NCBI RefSeq assembly: GCF_016278715.1
Contig: NZ_JADQBH010000033.1
Coordinates: 18,794-82,793, forward strand
Length of the DNA stretch: 64,000 bases
Direction: 5' to 3'
From: Marinilabilia sp.
GTDB taxonomy: Bacteria > Bacteroidota > Bacteroidia > Bacteroidales > Marinilabiliaceae
Under the pieces are notes generated by a model that ran no database searches, was not told the origin of the DNA, and saw only the letters and a list, made by a program, of their open reading frames with translations. Positions 38,321 to 47,578 of this stretch are shown piece after piece. The translations under genes were made by a program, and so were the position numbers. Positions within the stretch are counted from its first letter, which is position 1; the number at the start of each line of letters is the position of its first letter.

Positions 38321-39339
38321 TGGATGAATCCAAAAGTTTAAATATTGGGGTTGTATTGCCCCACACAAAGCTATACGGTGGCGTTAGACGGTTTCTGGAA
38401 CTTGGTAATTTCTTTGTTTCGAAAGGACATCAGGCTTTTATATTTACACATGATGGAAAATCTCCTGAATGGTTTAGCTTTAACGGGCAGATTCTTTCAT
38501 TTGAGAAAATGAGGGATTTTAAACTGGATGCGCTTTTCTTTACTGAACCTTCCTTTGCCCCGCTTGTAGCTGAGACAAAATCGACCCGGAAGATTTTTTA
38601 TTTTGTCAGAGCCAATGAAAATCTTAATAAAATAAGGAAAAAGGTTGAAAATGTTGAGTTTTTTGCAAATTCAACCAATATGGTGCAACTGGCCAAAAGA
38701 AAATTTAATATAGAAGCATTTCCTGCCATTGGAGGTTTGAATCCAGACCAATATGTGCCCAGGAAAGATCTGGGGATTAAGCAGGGAAAGCCTTTCGAAA
38801 TATTGGCTTACGGACGGTTGGCTGAAAGGCGAAAAGGAACAAAATATGTTGTGAGTGCTTGTGAGCGTCTCCTTAAAAAAGGATATAGTATCCATCTAAC
38901 TCTTTTTGATACTCCGGTGACAGAAAAAATGGAGAAAGCCATAAAGGAATTTTCCACCACGATTCCCTATTCTTTTATTCTTAACCATCCTGTGGAAAAA
39001 AATCAGGAGATTTTTCACAAAGCAGATGTGTTTGTAGCGCCTGAGAAAAAAGCCGGATGGGCAAATACTGTTGTAGAGGCAATGGCTTGTGGAATTCCGG
39101 TTATTGCCAGTACTTCCGGAACCATGGATTTCCTGGTTCATGAAGAAACCGGTCTGATAGTCTCCCGCAATTCCCGAAGAATCGCAAAAGCTATTGTACG
39201 TTTGATTGAAAATGAACAGTTGAGAATTGATTTGGCCGAAAAGGCTGTGGATAAAGTAAAAATTTTTGCCTGGAACGTTTTGGGTGAAAAGATCCTGGAT
39301 TATTTGCAAAGAAAACCGGGAATTCCTCGCCGGTTTTGA
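38320..39339 (+). CDS. Glycosyltransferase family 4
   Basis: The 339-residue GT-B enzyme has an acceptor-domain start (LNIGVVLPHTKLYGGVRRFL), a donor-side segment LAYGRLAERRKGTKYV, and the EX7E-type region GWANTVVEAMACGIPVIAS near residue 255. It is coupled to the preceding GT2 by a one-base overlap. It probably acts on the same surface glycan. Confidence 0.87.
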   Translation: MDESKSLNIGVVLPHTKLYGGVRRFLELGNFFVSKGHQAFIFTHDGKSPEWFSFNGQILSFEKMRDFKLDALFFTEPSFAPLVAETKSTRKIFYFVRANENLNKIRKKVENVEFFANSTNMVQLAKRKFNIEAFPAIGGLNPDQYVPRKDLGIKQGKPFEILAYGRLAERRKGTKYVVSACERLLKKGYSIHLTLFDTPVTEKMEKAIKEFSTTIPYSFILNHPVEKNQEIFHKADVFVAPEKKAGWANTVVEAMACGIPVIASTSGTMDFLVHEETGLIVSRNSRRIAKAIVRLIENEQLRIDLAEKAVDKVKIFAWNVLGEKILDYLQRKPGIPRRF

Positions 39340-39403
39340 CAAGTTCTTTCTCGGCTGTTTGTTCAACAGAACTATACATTACAAGGATTCCCCTCTTTTT
39401 CCT

Positions 39404-39411
39404 TACTTTTG
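39404..39411 (+). promoter_or_regulatory. Candidate -7 element before the LtaS-like gene
   Basis: TACTTTTG matches TAnnTTTG and lies 27 bases before the ATG at 39439. No TTTG at proper spacing is visible. It overlaps the alternative TTG start at 39409, which argues against using that start. Confidence 0.3.
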
Positions 39412-39438
39412 CAGATTCCAATTACAGAATCAAAAAAA

Positions 39439-41283
39439 ATGAAGAGGTTTTTATATACATTTCTGAGGGTCTGGCTTTTCTGGCTGGTCTTTTTTGCTTT
39501 TTTCAGAGCTGTTTTCATCATTGTCAACTACAGCTATGCCGATAACACTCCGATTTTGACCATCCTGGCTTCTTTTGGGCCTGGTTTGCGCATGGATCTT
39601 TCCTTTTCGGGATATTTGATGTTACTCACGGGGGTTATTCAACTGGTTGCCTTGCTTGTTCAACGCAAGTTTTGCCAACAGTGTATCTTGTGGATGCATT
39701 ACTTGTTGATTCCGGTTTTTACGGGACTGCAGCTTGGAGATATTAATCTTTTTCGTTATTGGGGAGGACATCTAAACAGCGAGGCTATTGCATTTATTGA
39801 AACTCCCGGAATTATTCTGAACTCTATCCACTGGACAGAAGCTTTGCTGTTCTTTGTAATACTGACAGGGATTTCGTGGGGCATCATCTGGTTGTTCAAA
39901 AAGTTTGTAGCCGGAGATAGACTGAATGAGATATTTACCTGGCGAGGAACTGCCATTAATGCGGGCATTACTTTGTTCATGGCCGCACTTATGATTGTTC
40001 CCATTCGGGGAAGCTTCGGTGTGGCACCGATAAATACAGGGGCTGCTTATTTTTCCAACTATTTGTTTGCAAACAATGCAGCGGTAAATCCTTTGTGGAA
40101 CCTTGCTTATTCTATGAAGCGAAGCGGCATTGAGGAGGGTCAGTACTGGTTTGTCAGCGACGATGTTGCCCGGGAACAGTTTTCTGATATGATGCAACAA
40201 TGTGGAGGTTTTTGGCATTTACTCAATACCCAACAGCCCAATATTGTGGTTGTTTTGCTGGAAGGTTTTTCGGCACAGGCTATTGGGTCTTTGGGAGGTG
40301 AACCCGTTGCAAAAAATCTGGAAAAATTGAAGAAAGACGGGGTATTCTTCAGTAACATTTTTGCCACCAGTTTTCGGTCTGACTACGGTATGGTTGGTGT
40401 GTTGGCCGGTTATCCCGGTATTCCCGGTTATTCAATCATGCAATATCCCGATAAATCGCGTAATCTCACCTTCATTCCCCAAAAGCTCAAAGAGGCCGGA
40501 TACAAGGATCTTAATTTTATTTACGGGGGCGATATGGGGTTTAAAAATCTGAAGTCATTGATTTCGCTGGCCGGGTTTGACGATGTGGTGGATATCAATG
40601 ATTTTCCTGCCAAACAAAGAGGGCAAAAGTGGGGAGTGCATGACGAGTTTACGTTCCAAAAGTTTTCAACAATGATTGAGGAGTCGCAGTCTCCCTCCTT
40701 CAATTTTATGTTTACACTCAGTAGCCATGAGCCGTTTGATGTTCCTATGGAACGGGTTTACGAAGATGATTATTTTAATTCGGTTCACTATACTGACAGC
40801 TGCCTGGGGGTTTTCTTTGACGAAATGAAAAGGCAAGACTTGTGGGACAATTCTCTTTTTGTGCTTATTGCTGATCACGGGGTCACAGGTCCCGAAAAAC
40901 TAAGCAATTTGGAATCCCGAAGATACCGAATCCCCATGTTGTGGGCTGGTGGAGCTCTGGCTATACGGGATACTGTTATAGATACTTATGGTTCACAGGT
41001 AGATTTGGCTGCTACTTTACTGTCGCAGCTTAAAATTGATTCGAACCCGTTTAAATTCAGTAAAAATATTCTCGATACAGCGGTACAGGGGTTCGCATTT
41101 ATTCAGTATCCCGAAGGCTTTGGATATGTGGATAGGGGGCAGTTTCAGATATTCGACAAGAGTAATTTCACTCCTCTGGTTTTGGAGGGTGCACAAACCC
41201 GTACCGATAGCTTGAAAGCCAAAATTTTTATGCAGCAGGTGGCGAAGGATTTTAAAGAAAGAATAAGCAATGGAAAGAAATAG
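39439..41283 (+). CDS. LtaS-like membrane sulfatase-fold phosphotransferase
   Basis: The protein is about 614 residues. Five N-terminal membrane helices (about 1-175) are followed by a periplasmic sulfatase/alkaline-phosphatase-fold domain (about 255-540). It has the metal ligands of the LEGFSAQ and IADHGVTGP segments and the nucleophile region SFRSDYGMVGVLAGYPG, where many relatives have Thr and this one has Ser. In Gram-negatives such enzymes modify surface glycans with phospho-groups such as glycerol phosphate or ethanolamine phosphate. It follows the glycosyltransferase cluster. Its end overlaps the U32 gene by 14 bases. The ATG at 39439 was chosen over TTG 39409. Confidence 0.87.
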   Translation: MKRFLYTFLRVWLFWLVFFAFFRAVFIIVNYSYADNTPILTILASFGPGLRMDLSFSGYLMLLTGVIQLVALLVQRKFCQQCILWMHYLLIPVFTGLQLGDINLFRYWGGHLNSEAIAFIETPGIILNSIHWTEALLFFVILTGISWGIIWLFKKFVAGDRLNEIFTWRGTAINAGITLFMAALMIVPIRGSFGVAPINTGAAYFSNYLFANNAAVNPLWNLAYSMKRSGIEEGQYWFVSDDVAREQFSDMMQQCGGFWHLLNTQQPNIVVVLLEGFSAQAIGSLGGEPVAKNLEKLKKDGVFFSNIFATSFRSDYGMVGVLAGYPGIPGYSIMQYPDKSRNLTFIPQKLKEAGYKDLNFIYGGDMGFKNLKSLISLAGFDDVVDINDFPAKQRGQKWGVHDEFTFQKFSTMIEESQSPSFNFMFTLSSHEPFDVPMERVYEDDYFNSVHYTDSCLGVFFDEMKRQDLWDNSLFVLIADHGVTGPEKLSNLESRRYRIPMLWAGGALAIRDTVIDTYGSQVDLAATLLSQLKIDSNPFKFSKNILDTAVQGFAFIQYPEGFGYVDRGQFQIFDKSNFTPLVLEGAQTRTDSLKAKIFMQQVAKDFKERISNGKK

Positions 41284-42547
41284 TCTGAAGAGAATCGATT
41301 TTGAGGTGATGGCACCTGTGGGCTCCTTTGAGTCGCTGATGGCCGCTATTCAGGGGGGCGCAGATTCTGTATATTTTGGGGCGGAGCAATTGAATATGCG
41401 CTCCAGGTCGTCGAGCAATTTCACTACTGATGATTTGCGGGAAATTGTAAGCATTGCATCAGGGAAGGATGTTAAAACCTATCTTACTGTCAATACTGTT
41501 CTTTACGACAACGATCTTCCGGTGATGCGCAGGCTGATAAGTGCCGCCAAGGAGAGTGGTATCTCCGCTGTCATTGCCTCGGATCAGGCCGCTATTAATT
41601 ATGCCAACAGCATTGGGGTGGAGGTTCATATCTCCACTCAGGTGAACATTTCCAACGTGGAGGCTCTGAAGTTTTACAGCCATTTTGCCGATGTGGTGGT
41701 GCTGGCACGTGAACTGAATATGGAGCAGGTTCGTGCTATTTATGATACCATAGAAAAAGAACAAATCAAAGGGCCATCAGGGAAGCTGATTCGCATTGAA
41801 ATGTTTTCGCATGGCGCCCTTTGCATGGCTGTTTCGGGAAAGTGTTATCTGAGTCTGCATCAACTGAACTCTTCTGCTAACAGAGGTGGATGCCTGCAGC
41901 CCTGCCGACGCAGTTATAATGTTACCGAAAAAGAGACCGGTCAGGAACTGGAAGTGGATAATGAGTACATTATGTCGCCCAAGGATTTAAAGACCATTCA
42001 TTTTCTGAATAAGATGATTGACGGAGGTGTTCGGGTTTTTAAGATTGAAGGAAGGGCCCGTGGACCCGAATACGTTAAAACAGTCGTCTCCAGCTATTGC
42101 GAAGCCATTGATTCTGTGCTGGACGGAACCTATTCGCAGGAAAAGATTGAAGTCTGGGATAAACGGTTGGCTTCGGTTTTCAACCGTGGCTTCTGGGATG
42201 GTTATTATCTGGGGCAAAAGCTTGGGGAATGGAGTGCTAATTATGGTTCTCTGGCGACGCGTAAAAAGGTTTATCTTGGAAAAGGAACCAATTATTTTCC
42301 TAAAATCGGGGTTGCCGAGTTTGTGCTGGAAACCAAAAGCCTGAAGGTGGGAGATGAGATTTTAATTACCGGCCCCACTACCGGAGTTGTAGAAATGACA
42401 GTTTCGGAAATTCGGGTCGATTTAACACCTGTGGAGGAAGCCCAAAAAGGAGATCGTTTTTCAATCCCGGTTAGTGAGAAAATCCGTAGATCCGACAAAT
42501 TATATAAGTGGGTGAGTCCTGAGCATAAATATGTCAGAAGGAGCTAA
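41270..42547 (+). CDS. U32 family protein (RNA hydroxylase/'peptidase' family)
   Basis: The 425-residue protein has the U32 TIM-barrel start (VMAPVGSFESLMAAIQGGADSV, with AEQLNMR nearby). The cysteine signature GALCMAVSGKC with CLQPCRR (about residues 183-215) binds a 4Fe-4S cluster in characterised members. Those members (TrhP, RlhA, UbiU/V) use prephenate-dependent or oxygen-independent hydroxylation of tRNA, rRNA or quinone precursors. TrhP-like tRNA uridine hydroxylation is the most likely role here but is not certain. It overlaps the LtaS-like gene by 14 bases. Confidence 0.83.
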   Translation: MERNSLKRIDFEVMAPVGSFESLMAAIQGGADSVYFGAEQLNMRSRSSSNFTTDDLREIVSIASGKDVKTYLTVNTVLYDNDLPVMRRLISAAKESGISAVIASDQAAINYANSIGVEVHISTQVNISNVEALKFYSHFADVVVLARELNMEQVRAIYDTIEKEQIKGPSGKLIRIEMFSHGALCMAVSGKCYLSLHQLNSSANRGGCLQPCRRSYNVTEKETGQELEVDNEYIMSPKDLKTIHFLNKMIDGGVRVFKIEGRARGPEYVKTVVSSYCEAIDSVLDGTYSQEKIEVWDKRLASVFNRGFWDGYYLGQKLGEWSANYGSLATRKKVYLGKGTNYFPKIGVAEFVLETKSLKVGDEILITGPTTGVVEMTVSEIRVDLTPVEEAQKGDRFSIPVSEKIRRSDKLYKWVSPEHKYVRRS

Positions 42548-42592
42548 CCTGGATTATTCGTAAATAATCTATTCTAATGCTCAACTATCGGC

Positions 42593-42676
42593 GAAATACA
42601 AGTGTCCTCGTCAAATTAAATTTGAAAATAGTTCACTATTTACTGCTTCAAATTTGTTTGCGGTTTCTTGTATTTC
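42593..42676. repeat. Nested inverted repeat, 84 bases
   Basis: Three concentric perfect stems are seen: GAAATACAAG (42593-42602) with CTTGTATTTC (42667-42676); AAATTTGAA (42618-42626) with TTCAAATTT (42647-42655); and AAATAG (42626-42631) with CTATTT (42636-42641) around TTCA. The whole folds as a long interrupted hairpin just downstream of the U32 gene. It has no T-run, so a MITE-like palindrome or RNA element is more likely than a terminator. Confidence 0.65.
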
Positions 42677-43123
42677 TTGATATTTGAATATTTCATTACG
42701 AAGATTCATGAATAAAACAGGCTAGAGAGGAAATTTTTATATTTTTCCTCACTTAATCCATTGAAACCTGTCATCTAATTAAAAATACAACCAACTAAAA
42801 ATATGATGCTTGTTTTACTTAGCCTTTAGTGCTTTACTCCTAATTTTCGTATTTTTTTGGCAAGATATTTCATAGTCTCTCCTGAAGGCTCTTCATATTG
42901 GGTGCTCCATGGCTTGGATGGTTCTGGGATAATTGAGTTTTCGCTCTGTCATCCCTCCGCGGTTTTATCTTTGTCAACAACATATTAGGAATTAATAACC
43001 TCGGAGCGGTAGCAGAACGGTAGAAATAATGTGATAAAAAAGAAAAAAGCTGCGGAGCTGCGACAGATTCTGTATAGATTTCTTTAATTCTGGCTTGTCC
43101 AGGTTAGGGTATGTCGCAAAATG

Positions 43124-43214
43124 AACTTAGCTTGAGGTCTCAAGAATGGCGGATCATAACCCGCCAACCCTGACTCGTATGCCTTCTGTCTATGCGACTT
43201 GGGCACTTTTATCT
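43124..43214. repeat. Dispersed palindromic repeat, copy B
   Basis: The unit begins with CTTGAG-GT-CTCAAG (43131-43144), then the hairpin GGCGG/CCGCC (43148-43165), and ends in TTGGGCACTTTTATCT (43199-43214). Copy A at 1353-1442 has the same order and spacing. It ends 20 bases before the DUF2797 start codon, so it lies in that gene's promoter or leader region. Confidence 0.58.
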
Positions 43215-43234
43215 AACCTCTAAAAATATATAGT

Positions 43235-44041
43235 ATGCAGTACCACGGTAACCTAATAAAAATGTCGAGCAAGCTTGATGGGAAAATTGTTTCCTATGCG
43301 CTCACTTTGGGTGAGAATGAAATTGATATGACTCAATTGTTGGATAAAACCATAAAGTTGACATATCAAAACAAGATTAACTGCATAAAGTGTGGGAAGG
43401 AGACAAAGAAATCCTTCGGACAAGGATTTTGTTATTCGTGTTTTATTACGGCACCCGAAGCTGATGAGTGCGTGTTGCGTCCGGAGCGGTGCAAAGCTCA
43501 TTTAGGCATTTCCAGGGATATGAAGTGGGCAGAAGAACATTGCTTAAAACCCCATATTGTTTATCTGGCCGTAAGTGGTGGATTGAAGGTGGGCGTTACC
43601 CGCCTTTCACAGGTGCCCACCCGATGGATAGACCAGGGAGCAGAACGGGCTGTGCGGATATGCGAGGTTCCCAATAGGCACATTGCCGGGGTGATTGAAA
43701 AGTATCTGATGAATCATTTTGGGGATAAAACCAACTGGAAAAAGATGGTTACCAATGAATCTCTTCCGGAGATCGATCTTCTTTCCGAAAAGCAAAAAAC
43801 AATCGGACTTCTTCCTAATGAATTAAAGAAATACGCTTTGTCAGAGGATGAAAAAGTATTTGAGTTTTCTTATCCGGTAAATGAATGGCCTCAAAACCCG
43901 GGGCAGCATGATTTTGATAAAAAAGTTGAAATAAATGGAAAACTTACAGGTATCCGTGGACAATATTTATTTCTTGACAGAGAAAAAGTTTTGAATGTGC
44001 GCCGATTCTCGGGGTATAAAATTCAACTGAGTTCGGACTAA
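43235..44041 (+). CDS. DUF2797 protein
   Basis: The 268-residue cytosolic protein has an internal zinc-ribbon-like cysteine set (CIKCGKE with CYSCF, about residues 49-68). It also carries the DUF2797 body (ERCKAHLG, HIVYLAVSGGLKVGVTR and NWKKM), which resembles a GIY-YIG-like core in some members. Its function is not established. The start is an ATG at 43235, right behind repeat copy B. It stands alone; 274 bases separate it from the next gene. Confidence 0.78.
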   Translation: MQYHGNLIKMSSKLDGKIVSYALTLGENEIDMTQLLDKTIKLTYQNKINCIKCGKETKKSFGQGFCYSCFITAPEADECVLRPERCKAHLGISRDMKWAEEHCLKPHIVYLAVSGGLKVGVTRLSQVPTRWIDQGAERAVRICEVPNRHIAGVIEKYLMNHFGDKTNWKKMVTNESLPEIDLLSEKQKTIGLLPNELKKYALSEDEKVFEFSYPVNEWPQNPGQHDFDKKVEINGKLTGIRGQYLFLDREKVLNVRRFSGYKIQLSSD

Positions 44042-44315
44042 ACAATATATTATTTCTTTATATAAGAATCCTGATTACAGGCTGTTATCAGGCGTCTCCT
44101 TTCCGGTTTTTAATGTTCTTTGTAAAAAATTGGGTTTTAAAAAGAAACCAAACTCAAGTAAATACGTAGCAATGTGATATAAAATCATATTGTATCTGCA
44201 TGGAGATTCAGTACTATTTATTTTGGGTTAACTGAAGTTTCAAGCGAGTTTGTGATTGTGTTTTCCGGAAATTCCGGTAATTGGGTTACTTTGAACTTAA
44301 ATTTATTAAAACGAA

Positions 44316-44828
44316 ATGAGAAAGTTTTACTTGATGTTGGCTTTGTTAATAACAATGCCAGTTTTGATGCAGGGCCAGGTGGCGAAGTATAAGGCGGTTT
44401 TTACTCTCAACTTTATTCGCTATATTGGTTGGCCCGAAGCTGCACGTCAGGGAGATTTTGTGATTGGGGTGTTGCAGGACTCTGATATTGCAAGACGAAT
44501 TAGCCAGCAGACCGGAGGGAAAAAGTTTGGATTTCAGGATGTTGTGGTCAAGGAGTTTAACTCGCTGGAGGAGGTCACCGATTGTCAGGTGCTTTTTATC
44601 TCGGATAGTTTTAGTCTCTCACGCAATGCCACTCAAATCAAGCAGAAACTGGGTAATAACTCACTGATTGTGACCGAAAGTGAAGGTGCAACGGAATACG
44701 GGGCAATGATTAATTTTGTGGTGAGGAATGAAGTTCTTAAGTTTGAGATTCATAAAGGAAACGCCTCAGGTAATGGGCTCCAGATTAGTTCGCGGCTGGA
44801 AAACATGTCTTCGGCTATTGTATTGTAA
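44316..44828 (+). CDS. YfiR-like periplasmic protein
   Basis: The 170-residue protein has a signal peptide (about 1-21) and a YfiR domain (DUF4154), with the marker segments YKAVFTLNFIRYIGWP and the C-terminal GNGLQISSRLENMSSAI. In Pseudomonas, YfiR is a periplasmic inhibitor of a membrane partner. In Bacteroidota it often precedes sensory membrane proteins. Here it lies 115 bases before the MCP gene, so it probably modulates MCP signalling in the periplasm; this is inferred from context. Confidence 0.8.
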   Translation: MRKFYLMLALLITMPVLMQGQVAKYKAVFTLNFIRYIGWPEAARQGDFVIGVLQDSDIARRISQQTGGKKFGFQDVVVKEFNSLEEVTDCQVLFISDSFSLSRNATQIKQKLGNNSLIVTESEGATEYGAMINFVVRNEVLKFEIHKGNASGNGLQISSRLENMSSAIVL

Positions 44829-44943
44829 TGAATTTTTTTTTGTAAAGTTACTATAAGCCCCGGATTGACGTGTTAGTGCCAGTCCAGGGATTTTTGTTGG
44901 CTTAGCTGACAATTACCCGGGGGTCTATGAAAAAGGTTAGTTC

Positions 44944-46683
44944 ATGAAACTGAAGTACAATGTAAACATTGCCCAAAAGCTGATATTCGGTTTTGGGCTT
45001 ATTCTGGTAGTCATTCTTATAAACGCTGTTCTTACACTCGGGACATTGACGCGCAGTAAAAATCTTACCAACGGCGTTACCAGCGTATATTCTCCCACTA
45101 CGGAAATGCTTGGTGATTTGGAAATGATGGTTACTCAGACCAAAATGTTGATTAAAAACTGGGTGTACATCGATCGCCAGGCAGATACTCCTGATAAAGT
45201 ACGGCTGAGAACTATTCACCAGGAAGATTTTCCACAACTAAAAGAAGAGTTGCTTGAACTTTCTGAAGAATGGAACAATCAGGCCGACCAGGAAGTACTG
45301 AATACTGCGTTTCATGAAATGGACTCTCTTTTTGTTATGCACCGGACTATCATGGAGTTGCTTAGCACTTTTGAAGCCTATGACGACCCGATGGTTACTT
45401 TTGAGGTGGAACCAATGGTTGTTGAAGGAGGAGATGTTATTCAGCTGAGCGACCAGATTATCGAAAGGGTCTCCGCCCTTGGAACCAAATATCTGGCTAA
45501 ATATGAAGCATCCTTGCAAGACATGAACGATAACTTCACCTGGTTCACCTGGTTTACCGCATTGATGAGTATCATTCTAATAGCGGCATCTCTGATAATA
45601 GGTTTCGTTCTTTATACGACCATCGTAAAACCCTTGTCGAAAGGTGTTTCATTTGCACAGGCATTTGGGAAAGGAGACCTTACTGCTAAAGTGGATATTA
45701 ACCAAACTGATGAGATTGGTATTCTTGCCAGAGAGCTTGGGTCAATGGCTTTGAGTCTTAAAAATACTGTAGTAACTATTAAGCAAAATGCTCTTGACCT
45801 GGTGCATTCCAGTAAAAACCTTCGCGATAGTTCTCAACAACTGTCACGTGGTTCTGCCGATCAGGCCGCTTCCGCCGAAGAGGTGTCAACTTCTATAGAA
45901 GAGATGGTTGCCAATATTGACCAAAATACTGATAATGCCATTCAGACGGAGAAGATTACTGTTGAAACAGCCAAAGAGGTGAATGTGACCAACCAGCTTT
46001 CTGCCGAAGCAGTAAAAGCAATGCAGGACATCTCGGAGCGAATCTCGGTTATTAGTGATATTGCGTTTCAAACCAATATTCTTGCTCTTAATGCTGCTGT
46101 TGAGGCAGCTCGTGCCGGTGAGCATGGACGCGGGTTCTCTGTTGTTGCAGCTGAAGTTCGCAAACTGGCAGAGAAGAGTAAAGTGGCCGCCGACGATATC
46201 GTGACGTTAGTATCCAAAGGTCTTAAAGTTTCGAAAGAGGCCGGTGAGAAATCCAAAATGCTGGTTCCTGATATTGAGAAAACCACCCAATTAATTAAAG
46301 AAATTGCTGCAGCCAGTATGGAGCAAAAGACCGGTGCCGATCAAATTAACCAGGCAATGCAGCAGCTTAATATGATTACGCAGGAAAATGCTTCTTCTTC
46401 TGATATGCTTACCACCAGTTCAGAGCAATTATCAGACCTTGCTGCCAATCTCCAGAAAGCCGTGGAAATTTTCAAAATTGGAGAAGAGGTTAATGTAAAA
46501 GCTTCAAAAATTGAGGTTCCCAAAGAGCCTTATAAAGAGAAAGAAACAAAGAAGAGGCCCTCTTCCGGCACTAAAGGAGATATTTCTTCAAAAAAAGGTG
46601 AAGGGAAAACCGGAAGTACTCAAAAACCAAATATTGGCAATTTGGGGCGTGAGTTTGATCTGGACAATTACGAGAAGTTTTGA
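44944..46683 (+). CDS. Methyl-accepting chemotaxis protein
   Basis: The 579-residue transducer has TM1 (about 11-34), a periplasmic helical sensor (about 35-195), TM2 (about 200-225), HAMP (about 225-280) and a signalling domain. The hairpin tip is well conserved ([20 protein letters not shown], about 376-395). A flexible Lys/Gly/Ser-rich tail ends exactly in NYEKF (575-579). That fits the aromatic-x-x-aromatic consensus of C-terminal pentapeptides that tether CheR or other adaptation enzymes. It is the only MCP visible in the window and is first in the che cluster. Confidence 0.95.
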   Translation: MKLKYNVNIAQKLIFGFGLILVVILINAVLTLGTLTRSKNLTNGVTSVYSPTTEMLGDLEMMVTQTKMLIKNWVYIDRQADTPDKVRLRTIHQEDFPQLKEELLELSEEWNNQADQEVLNTAFHEMDSLFVMHRTIMELLSTFEAYDDPMVTFEVEPMVVEGGDVIQLSDQIIERVSALGTKYLAKYEASLQDMNDNFTWFTWFTALMSIILIAASLIIGFVLYTTIVKPLSKGVSFAQAFGKGDLTAKVDINQTDEIGILARELGSMALSLKNTVVTIKQNALDLVHSSKNLRDSSQQLSRGSADQAASAEEVSTSIEEMVANIDQNTDNAIQTEKITVETAKEVNVTNQLSAEAVKAMQDISERISVISDIAFQTNILALNAAVEAARAGEHGRGFSVVAAEVRKLAEKSKVAADDIVTLVSKGLKVSKEAGEKSKMLVPDIEKTTQLIKEIAAASMEQKTGADQINQAMQQLNMITQENASSSDMLTTSSEQLSDLAANLQKAVEIFKIGEEVNVKASKIEVPKEPYKEKETKKRPSSGTKGDISSKKGEGKTGSTQKPNIGNLGREFDLDNYEKF

Positions 46684-46797
46684 TTGTTGAGACTGGTATT
46701 TATCCGAACGGAATGCGATATAGGTTTTGCAAATAGAAATGGTTGTTTCCGTTCATGTGAGTCTTATTAGAGCAATAACTTAGAATATTTTTTACTC

Positions 46798-47127
46798 ATG
46801 AAAGATGATAATTTTCAAGTCCAGGTGAAAAATGCTGACGATTCCTTAGAGGTTATTTTTAATGGTCAGTTAACCATTAATTACATCCAGAAAATAAAAG
46901 ATTCCGTTGGGGAACAGATTGATTTTTCTAAAGACATTTTCGTTGTTGTGGACAATCCTGATAATCTGGATATTACTTTCTTACAGCTTTTACAATCATT
47001 GAAAAAAACAGCAGAATTGAATAAAAGGCAATTCTCTGTGAAAACAACACTCCCTAACGAATTGGAAAGCCTTGTTTCCAATTCCGGATTTTCCGATTTG
47101 TTAAATAGTAACCCTGTAAATAATTAA
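46798..47127 (+). CDS. STAS-domain protein
   Basis: The 109-residue protein is a single STAS fold. The anti-anti-sigma helix start is NLDITFLQLLQ (57-67), where Thr60 occupies the usual phospho-Ser site. STAS proteins of this type are substrates of Ser/Thr kinases and PP2C phosphatases in partner-switching. Inside a che cluster it could be a regulated adaptor and a possible partner of the PP2C and SiaB-like proteins at the other end. CheY follows after four bases. Confidence 0.75.
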   Translation: MKDDNFQVQVKNADDSLEVIFNGQLTINYIQKIKDSVGEQIDFSKDIFVVVDNPDNLDITFLQLLQSLKKTAELNKRQFSVKTTLPNELESLVSNSGFSDLLNSNPVNN

Positions 47128-47131
47128 TAAA

Positions 47132-47497
47132 ATGGCAAAAACAGTTCTTATAGTTGATGACTCCGAAAGTATTCGGGAAGTCGTGAATTTTACACTTCAA
47201 AATGAAGGATATGATGTATTAGTTGGCGTTGATGGCGATGATGCACTCCAGTATCTGGATGGCCGCCCTATTGATATTATTATCACCGACTTGCACATGC
47301 CTAATCTTGATGGACTGGGATTAATAAGGAAAGTTCGGGAAATGGATGGATATAAACATATTCCTATTTTATTTCTCACCACCGAATCGCAGGCTGCCAA
47401 GAAGATGGAAGCCAAGCAGGCAGGAGCCACCGGATGGATTATTAAACCATTTGTACCCGCTAAGTTGTTGAGTGCTATTTCCAGAGTACTACGTTAA
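47132..47497 (+). CDS. CheY-like single-domain response regulator
   Basis: The 121-residue receiver domain has Asp9-Asp10, phospho-acceptor Asp53 (ITDLHMP), the Thr of FLTTES (about 82-87) and Lys105 or nearby (IIKPF). There is no output domain, so it acts by protein contact. It should accept phosphate from the CheA encoded 480 bases downstream. No flagellar gene is nearby, so its target is unlikely to be a classical switch. Confidence 0.93.
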   Translation: MAKTVLIVDDSESIREVVNFTLQNEGYDVLVGVDGDDALQYLDGRPIDIIITDLHMPNLDGLGLIRKVREMDGYKHIPILFLTTESQAAKKMEAKQAGATGWIIKPFVPAKLLSAISRVLR

Positions 47498-47578
47498 TTG
47501 GAAACTCCTCTAACCCGGGGATTTTCTGTAATTCAGCAGTTCACAGGCAACGCTGATTCTTTAATTAAAACCAACCCT

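Larger units (their letters stand above)
42548..43234. other. Gene-free stretch with structured repeats
   Basis: No coding frame is supported. It contains a nested inverted repeat (42593-42676) and copy B of the dispersed two-hairpin repeat (43124-43214). Degenerate GCGGAG-containing sequence lies between them (about 43003-43075). It looks like a landing zone for small non-autonomous elements. Confidence 0.6.

Noticed and set aside
47498..47578. Extended N-terminus of the HPt protein from TTG 47498
   Set aside because: The frame is open directly after the cheY stop, but the residues show no HPt features and a good ATG lies at 47579.
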